Assembly (NCBI GenBank): GCA_015064065.1 | Contig: SVSY01000006.1 | Span: 1 to 36,987, forward strand | Direction of reading: 5' to 3' | Length of the DNA stretch: 36,987 nt | Source: Oscillospiraceae bacterium | GTDB lineage: Bacteria; Bacillota; Clostridia; Oscillospirales; CAG-272 | Shown: one piece after another, positions 31,745 through 36,987 of the stretch | Position numbering within the stretch: the first letter of the stretch is position 1 | How the letters are laid out: every line of letters begins with the position of its first letter | Notes under the pieces: model-generated | Databases searched by the model: none | The model's input: only the letters and a program-made list of their open reading frames with translations | Told to the model about the DNA's origin: nothing | Translations under genes and position numbers: made by a program

Positions 31745-33475
31745 ATGAAAAAGAATTTTAAAAAGATAATTTCTATGATCTGCGTTGCATCGACTCTGCT
31801 CGTTGTCGGGGCGGCGGTAGTTCCCGCGTCGGCAGCTGAGCCCAAATGCTATCCCGCAAAAGCGTGGTACGAGCTTGACGTGGATAACGACGGATTTGCA
31901 TCGGGCATTCTTACCGTAAAGTCAAACGGTTGGTGGGACAGCTCGACCTATCCGATAGATGCCGTAGCTTATTGGGCAAACGAGGACGGCTTGCTTGAGG
32001 GATATTCCTCGCTTGCAAGATTTTCTCTCACTACTATATCCTCAAGCTACAGATTTCCCGCACTTCAGATAATTCCCGAGGGTGCAGATAGAATTCGCGT
32101 ATATACCGCAAGCAAGAACGACAGCACTCTCTCGACGCAGTATGCCGAGGCTATGCTTCCTTCCAATGCGGATTTCGTAATAAACGAAGAGCCTAAGCAC
32201 ACCTTTGCAGTTGTCAGCGATACGCACGTCGTCAACGACGATAATCACGAATGGACGAAAAAGTTTAAGAATATGCTCAAGGACGTCAGCGAAAATATTG
32301 GTGTTGAGGGTGTGTTCATCAACGGAGATATGGTCAATACGGCGAGCGGTGCGGCTACAACACCCGACAAGGCAAGTGGAGAATACGCTAAGCTTCAGTC
32401 GATTAAGGGCGAGGTCTGCCCCGATATGCCTATCTATATGGCAATAGGTAATCACGATCTTTGGCCCGTAGGATTTAATGACACTTCGCTTCAGACTATG
32501 GAGCAGATGTTCTGTCAGAATGCTATGCTTCCCGACGGAAGCCGTCCGTCCTCTTTCTTCTATGATTTCTGGATAGACAATAACCATTTCGTATTCGTAG
32601 GTGACAGCGGACGTGATCCCAATTACATATGGTTGAATGATAATGCGCTCAATTGGCTCGATACTACTATAGCTTCGGGTTATGGCGAGGGAAAGAACAC
32701 CTTTATCTTTATGCATCAGGCTATGCCTAATACCGTTTCGGGCTCGCTTACCGATCTTGCGCAGGGCGATGCAACAGTTGACAACGCTTACGAGATACGT
32801 CAGGTGCTCAAAAAATATCCCGACGCGATGATGTTCAGTAGCCACAGCCACTATGAGCTTGACTCTGTCGGCAACGCATATAATGCAGATGCTAAGTATC
32901 CTACGGTATTCAACACCTCGTCGGTAGCAAACCCCTACAGCGCAAGAAAGGGTGCTATTACGGGTGGAAGCGAAGGATATATTATGGAGATATACGACGA
33001 TTTCATTCTGCTCAAGGGAAGAGACTTTACTAACGGTCTTTGGAAAGCTTCTTCGCAGTACGTAGTGATGCTTGCTGACGAGAATACCAACGATAGCGAG
33101 AACAACGATACGAACAACGATACGAACAACGATACGAACAACGATACAAACAATAACACAAACAATAACACAAACGATAACACAAACAACAACACAAACA
33201 ACGATACAAACAACAACACGAACAATAACACAAACAACAACACAAACAACGATACAAACAATAACACCAACAATAACACCAACGATAACACAAACAACAA
33301 GGACGATAACAAGCCGACCGAAAAGGTTACGGAAAAGCCTACCGAAGCGGCTACGAATAACACCGCTACCGAGCCGATAGTGAATGTCGGTTGCGGCTCT
33401 GTGATCGGATCTGTGGGCGCAGCACTTGCTTCGCTTGTCGGTGCTGTTTGCGTACTTAAAAAGAAAAAGGACTGA
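31745..33475 (+). CDS. Secreted, surface-anchored calcineurin-like metallophosphoesterase
   Basis: 576 residues from ATG 31745, with GGAGG 6 bases upstream; the frame is open for 144 codons further upstream but the promoter lies inside that stretch. Order: signal peptide (1-30, cleavage after ASA), beta-rich domain (~35-150), metallophosphoesterase (~153-440) with SDTHV (Asp159, His161), NGDM, GNHD (235-238) and SHSHYE, then a 64-residue Asn/Thr/Asp repeat (453-516), a KPTEKVTEKPTE linker, and a final VGCGSVIG helix with KKKKD tail. It should hydrolyse phosphoesters outside the cell while held at the membrane. Divergent from the GDPD gene, suggesting a shared theme of phosphate or phosphodiester scavenging. 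Confidence 0.9.
   Translation: MKKNFKKIISMICVASTLLVVGAAVVPASAAEPKCYPAKAWYELDVDNDGFASGILTVKSNGWWDSSTYPIDAVAYWANEDGLLEGYSSLARFSLTTISSSYRFPALQIIPEGADRIRVYTASKNDSTLSTQYAEAMLPSNADFVINEEPKHTFAVVSDTHVVNDDNHEWTKKFKNMLKDVSENIGVEGVFINGDMVNTASGAATTPDKASGEYAKLQSIKGEVCPDMPIYMAIGNHDLWPVGFNDTSLQTMEQMFCQNAMLPDGSRPSSFFYDFWIDNNHFVFVGDSGRDPNYIWLNDNALNWLDTTIASGYGEGKNTFIFMHQAMPNTVSGSLTDLAQGDATVDNAYEIRQVLKKYPDAMMFSSHSHYELDSVGNAYNADAKYPTVFNTSSVANPYSARKGAITGGSEGYIMEIYDDFILLKGRDFTNGLWKASSQYVVMLADENTNDSENNDTNNDTNNDTNNDTNNNTNNNTNDNTNNNTNNDTNNNTNNNTNNNTNNDTNNNTNNNTNDNTNNKDDNKPTEKVTEKPTEAATNNTATEPIVNVGCGSVIGSVGAALASLVGAVCVLKKKKD
33101..33292 (+). repeat. 12-base tandem repeat coding for (Asn-Asn-Asp/Asn-Thr)16
   Basis: Sixteen in-frame 12-base units, consensus AAC AAY RAY ACR, encode NNDT, NNNT or NDNT. 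A run of NNNT, NNNT, NDNT, NN recurs at units 5-8 and 14-17, suggesting expansion by duplication of multi-unit blocks. It forms a flexible hydrophilic stalk between the enzyme domain and the membrane anchor. Confidence 0.9.
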
Positions 33476-33489
33476 TAAATAGTCACTAA

Positions 33490-33521
33490 GGGCTGTCTCA
33501 AATTTGCATTTGAGGCAGCCC
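33490..33521 (+). terminator. Terminator after metallophosphoesterase gene
   Basis: A 14-bp stem with one G·T pair (33490-33503/33508-33521) followed by a T7 run at 33525-33531: a typical intrinsic terminator. Confidence 0.9.
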
Positions 33522-33562
33522 CTATTTTTTTGTTAAAAAATACAACTTATTTTATATAACTA

Positions 33563-33591
33563 TTGTAAAATAGGTAAAAATGTGATAAAAT
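33563..33591 (+). promoter_or_regulatory. Promoter of comM
   Basis: TTGTAA (33563-33568), 17-base spacer, TGaTAAAAT (-10 33586-33591). Confidence 0.55.
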
Positions 33592-33623
33592 AACTATGTA
33601 TGAAAATGAGAGGGGGAGAGGCT

Positions 33624-35171
33624 ATGCTATCCACCGTTTATAGCGCGGGTCTGTTCGGTATCGACGGATATATAGTTACGGTTGAGTGTAACGCGCGCTC
33701 AAGAATACCCGAATTTCAGCTCGTAGGGCTACCCGACCTCGCGGTCAAGGAGGCAAAGGAGCGAGTACGCACAGCGTGCGAGAACAGCGGATTTCATTTT
33801 CCGTCTATCGAGCTGATGCTCAACCTCGCACCCGCCGACCGAAAGAAAGAGGGCTCGGGATTTGATACCGCTATACTTATGGGAATAATGCGTTGCGGAG
33901 GTATTCTGCGTCAGGAGGTCGATTTCTCGGACAAGTGTTTTGTCGGTGAGCTTTCGCTCTCGGGTGAGCTTCGCGGAGTACGAGGAGTGCTTTGTATGTG
34001 CGTTGCGGCGCGCGATGCGGGCTTTAATGAGTTTTACGCACCTGCAGAAAACGCAGGCGAGGCTGCGGCAGTTGAGGGAATAAAGGTATATTCTGTCGCC
34101 TCGGTCCGAGAGCTCGTTATGCATCTGAACGGCGAGAAGCTGCTCGAGCCTATAGAGTGCGACCGCTCAGCTTTTGAAAATGCGGTGCGAAACAGCGCGC
34201 TCGATTTTGCCGACGTAAAGGGTCAGGCTATGGCAAAGCGCGCTATCGAGATAGCCGCGGCAGGCGGACATAACATATTGCTCATAGGTCCTCCCGGAAC
34301 GGGAAAATCTATGCTTGCAAAGCGTATTCCGGGAATTATGCCGCCGCTTGATTTTGAAGAGGCTGTGGAATGTACCAAGGTGCATTCGGTTGCAGGAGTT
34401 CTTAAGGGAGGAGTTTCGCTCGTCTCGCAAAGACCTTTCCGATCGCCGCACCATACGATGAGCTCGGTCAGCCTTGTCGGCGGAGGAATAAATCCGCTTC
34501 CGGGTGAGGTCTCGCTTGCGCACAACGGAGTACTCTTTTTAGACGAGCTTCCGGAGTTTCCCAAGCACGTGACAGACGCTCTGCGTCAGCCGCTCGAGGA
34601 CAGAAGCGTTACTATAACGAGAGCCAACGGAAGAGTCACGTATCCTTGCTCGTTTATGCTCGTCGGTGCGATGAACCCGTGCAGATGCGGCTTTTTCGGA
34701 CACCCGACAAAGCCTTGCTCGTGCCACCCGAACGACGTCAAACGCTACATATCCAAGATAAGCGGGCCGTTGCTTGACAGAATAGATATACAGATAGAGC
34801 TCCCGTCGCTCAGCTACGATGAGCTGTCCGACAACACGCCGCCCGCCGAGAGCTCGGCGGCTATACGCGAAAGGGTAACGAGAGCGCGCAGATTTGCGCT
34901 TGAGAGAATGAGCGAGCAGAGCGAGAGAAAGATATGGTGCAACGCTCAGCTCGACTCGGCACTTATACGTAAATATTGCGTTATGGAGCCGTCGGCAAGC
35001 GCGATACTCAAGGCGGCTTACGACAGAATGGGAATGTCGGCAAGAGGCTACGACCGCATAATGCGTGTCGCACGTACTATTGCGGATATGGACGCGTCGG
35101 AGACGATAAAGGCAAATCATATAGCAGAGGCTATACAGTACAGAAGCCTCGATAAAAAATATTGGGGTTAG
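33624..35171 (+). CDS. comM: YifB/ComM family Mg-chelatase-like AAA+ ATPase
   Basis: 515 residues from ATG 33624, the canonical start ([12 protein letters not shown]) with a GGGGGAG run upstream; an ATG 8 codons earlier is weaker. N-terminal ChlI-like/Lon-S5-like domain (1-165), then AAA+ module with Walker A GPPGTGKS (222-229), Walker [10 protein letters not shown], a zinc-ribbon-like [17 protein letters not shown] with four cysteines and the C-terminal helical lid ([15 protein letters not shown]). ComM is a hexameric helicase that extends branch migration during natural transformation. It often neighbours dprA; here an M42 peptidase follows instead. Confidence 0.95.
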   Translation: MLSTVYSAGLFGIDGYIVTVECNARSRIPEFQLVGLPDLAVKEAKERVRTACENSGFHFPSIELMLNLAPADRKKEGSGFDTAILMGIMRCGGILRQEVDFSDKCFVGELSLSGELRGVRGVLCMCVAARDAGFNEFYAPAENAGEAAAVEGIKVYSVASVRELVMHLNGEKLLEPIECDRSAFENAVRNSALDFADVKGQAMAKRAIEIAAAGGHNILLIGPPGTGKSMLAKRIPGIMPPLDFEEAVECTKVHSVAGVLKGGVSLVSQRPFRSPHHTMSSVSLVGGGINPLPGEVSLAHNGVLFLDELPEFPKHVTDALRQPLEDRSVTITRANGRVTYPCSFMLVGAMNPCRCGFFGHPTKPCSCHPNDVKRYISKISGPLLDRIDIQIELPSLSYDELSDNTPPAESSAAIRERVTRARRFALERMSEQSERKIWCNAQLDSALIRKYCVMEPSASAILKAAYDRMGMSARGYDRIMRVARTIADMDASETIKANHIAEAIQYRSLDKKYWG

Positions 35172-35189
35172 GAGGTCACGCGGATAACG

Positions 35190-36341
35190 ATGATTGAAAA
35201 GAATATTAATAACACAGGGTCCGCCGAAGAGGTCAAGGAAGAAAAGGAAGAAAAAGCAGTAAAGACCTACGCTTCGGCAGAACAGCTCAAAGAAGATATT
35301 ATTAAGCTCTGTTCGGTCCCTTCGCTTTCGGGCTTTGAATACAGAGCGTCAGAGAGAGTAAAGGAGATATACGGCAAGGATTTCGACGAGATAAAGACCG
35401 ACCTCGTCGGAAACCAGATACTTCTCCGCAGATGCGGCAGAGAGAATGCGCCAAAAATACTCGTAGATGCACACTTCGACGAGGTCGGAATGATAGTTTG
35501 TGACGTGCTTGAGGGCGGATTTTTGAGAATGGCGCGAGTTGGCGGCATCGACCCCGCTATAATGCAGGCGGCTGACGTTATAGTCTGCGGCAACGAAACA
35601 CTCAGAGGCGTAGTAATATCGACACCGCCTCATCTGCGCGCAGGAAAGGACGCAAAGCTTCCTCCCGTTGAGGAGCTGCTCGTTGACGTCGGTCTCGGAT
35701 ATACGCTTGACGAGCTTCGCGAGCTTATCCCGATAGGCAGCCCGATAGTTTACGCGGCGGCATATTCAGATCTCGGTGATAAATACATTGCGGGCAAGAG
35801 CTTCGACGACAAGGCTTGTGGCGCAATAGCAGCAAGAGCTATAATAGACACTCCGCAAAAGGAGCTTGCAGGCGACATTTATCTCTGCTTCTCGGCGAGA
35901 GAAGAGACTTCGATGTACGGCGGCGCTCTTTCGGCTACTTATAAGACCGAGCCCGATTACGCTATGGTAATCGACGTAAATCTCGGCAACGCACCCGATA
36001 TCCCCTCGAACGAGACGGTAAAGATAGGTGACGGGATTTCGGTATCCTACTCTGCGGCAACGCACAGAGAGCTTACTAAAATGACTATCGAGCTCTGCAA
36101 GCAAAAGGAGCTCCCCGTAATACCTACGGCGTCGCCCTCATCAACGGGTACTAACGCGCCGACCGTAAATCTCGTAAGAGACGGAGTGCCGACGGTTGAC
36201 GTTGGACTTCCGCTTAGAAATATGCATACCTATAACGAGGTCATCCACCTTGGAGATTGCAACGTGCTTTGCGGTGCGGTCAGAGAATTTATCTGCTCTA
36301 AGGAGATCGCAGAGCGTTTCGGAAGGGAGGAGATACTGTGA
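35190..36341 (+). CDS. M42 family metallo-aminopeptidase
   Basis: 383 residues. Dinuclear metal site of the M42 (glutamyl aminopeptidase/cellulase-M-like) family: DAHFDEVG (His95), SFDDKACG (Asp206), REET (Glu238-Glu239, general base and ligand), Asp262 and His in NMHTYNEV. These dodecameric cytosolic enzymes trim peptides. Residues 1-28 are an unusual charged extension rich in Glu and Lys. The GGAGG at 35171-35175 is 14 bases from the ATG, longer than usual. The C-terminus is coupled to the next M42 gene. Confidence 0.9.
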   Translation: MIEKNINNTGSAEEVKEEKEEKAVKTYASAEQLKEDIIKLCSVPSLSGFEYRASERVKEIYGKDFDEIKTDLVGNQILLRRCGRENAPKILVDAHFDEVGMIVCDVLEGGFLRMARVGGIDPAIMQAADVIVCGNETLRGVVISTPPHLRAGKDAKLPPVEELLVDVGLGYTLDELRELIPIGSPIVYAAAYSDLGDKYIAGKSFDDKACGAIAARAIIDTPQKELAGDIYLCFSAREETSMYGGALSATYKTEPDYAMVIDVNLGNAPDIPSNETVKIGDGISVSYSAATHRELTKMTIELCKQKELPVIPTASPSSTGTNAPTVNLVRDGVPTVDVGLPLRNMHTYNEVIHLGDCNVLCGAVREFICSKEIAERFGREEIL

Positions 36342-36987
36342 GTGACATTATGAATAAAAACGGCACAGAGCTTTTACGCGAGCTTTGCCTTGCCTTTGGT
36401 CCGTCGGGATTTGAAGGGGCTGTCCGCGAGCTCATACGTCCCCGCGCAGAAGCAGTAGCCGATAAGGTAACTGTCGACAAAATGGGCGACCTTATCGCGC
36501 TTATGCAGTTCGGTGACCTGACGGCAGAGAACAGAAAAAAGATAATGATATCGGCGCATATGGACGAGGTCGGATTTATGATAGCCGACGTGCGTGACGA
36601 CGGAATGCTGACCTTTGGCTGTGTCGGCGGAATAGACCCGTCGGTGCTTGCGGGAAGAAAGGTGACTGTCGGTAACGAAAACGGCTTTATGAACGGAGTC
36701 ATCTGCTCGAAGGCTATACACCACAAGAGTCCCGAGGAGCGCGAAACGCCGATAAAGGCCCGCAAGATGTATATTGACGTCGGAGCAGATAAGAAAGAAG
36801 ATATTGAAGATAAGATAGCCGTCGGCGACTTCGGCACGTTTGATTCCGAGTTTTACACCTTCGGCAAGGGCGACCGCACGATCAAGGCAAAGGCGCTCGA
36901 CGATAGAATGGGTTGCGCCGCGATGCTTGAGATAATGGATTCGCTCAAGGCTGACGCACCCAATCAGGACATCGACGTTTACTTCTG
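36338..36987 (+). CDS. Second M42 family peptidase (partial, cut by window end)
   Basis: At least 216 codons, open to the window end. A GTG at 36338 overlaps the previous stop (GTGA) with GGAGG 7 bases upstream; an ATG at 36350 is too far from the SD. The visible part has SAHMDEVGFM and ALDDRMGCAAML, the first His/Asp and the bridging Asp regions of M42 enzymes. The rest (Glu-Glu base, last His) lies outside. It is a tandem paralogue of the upstream gene, possibly forming a mixed complex. Confidence 0.85.
   Translation, partial: MSDIMNKNGTELLRELCLAFGPSGFEGAVRELIRPRAEAVADKVTVDKMGDLIALMQFGDLTAENRKKIMISAHMDEVGFMIADVRDDGMLTFGCVGGIDPSVLAGRKVTVGNENGFMNGVICSKAIHHKSPEERETPIKARKMYIDVGADKKEDIEDKIAVGDFGTFDSEFYTFGKGDRTIKAKALDDRMGCAAMLEIMDSLKADAPNQDIDVYF

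Noticed and set aside
33101-33292. Possible CRISPR-like array
   Set aside because: Units are 12 bases, contiguous without spacers, in frame and coding Asn/Thr/Asp; it is a protein stalk repeat.

Overview
The window looks like a piece of a Bacillota (Clostridia) chromosome, probably from a gut fibre or glycan degrader. The evidence is strong AGGAGG-type ribosome binding sites, near-consensus TTGACA-17-TATAAT promoters often with an extended -10 TG, and protein families (YifB/ComM, M42 peptidases, AraC-controlled glycosidase operons, a surface protein with an Asn/Thr stalk) usual for that class. No rRNA, tRNA, CRISPR array or prophage was seen. Species cannot be assigned by reading alone.

Layout. 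1-389: no gene, a patchwork of palindromic repeats and a terminator. 390-4480: an AraC-type regulator divergent from a three-gene operon (YgjV-like membrane protein, beta-propeller protein, GH20-like glycosidase). 4495-6204: a lone beta/alpha-barrel carbohydrate enzyme with a strong promoter. 6162-11817: a minus-strand xylB-xylA-thuA-like-Gfo/Idh/MocA operon divergent from a second AraC regulator. 11826-13184: a divergent serine hydroxymethyltransferase-like gene. 13224-17128: a GH32, PhnP-like metallo-beta-lactamase, second YgjV paralogue, GH39 operon. 17129-17329: a non-coding palindromic block between two near-identical terminators. 17330-30186: two operons diverging from one intergenic region. 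The left has a Gfo/Idh/MocA, a short Gfo/Idh-like protein, a TIM-barrel isomerase/epimerase and an SGNH esterase. The right has an AraC regulator, ADP-ribosylglycohydrolase-fold enzyme, ribokinase, two TIM-barrel proteins, two tandem Gfo/Idh/MocA paralogues, a GH43 galactanase-like enzyme, a VOC protein and an SGNH hydrolase. 30188-30783: a REP-associated (RAYT/Y1) transposase whose own coding region contains two facing copies of a palindromic repeat. 30799-36987: glycerophosphodiester phosphodiesterase, secreted metallophosphoesterase, ComM, and two M42 aminopeptidases (the last cut by the window end).

How it fits together (inference). About 29 kb is devoted to intracellular processing of glycans or plant glycosides: glycosidases (GH20, GH32, GH39, GH43), esterases, pentose entry (XylA/XylB), and an unusually dense set of NAD-dependent Gfo/Idh/MocA dehydrogenases paired with TIM-barrel isomerases and a ThuA-like protein. 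That pairing is the signature of keto-sugar chemistry, where a sugar is oxidised, epimerised or eliminated, then reduced, rather than simply hydrolysed. None of these enzymes has an obvious signal peptide and no sugar transporter lies in the window, so substrates must be imported by systems encoded elsewhere. The 17364-30117 divergent pair is the best candidate for an undescribed catabolic system.
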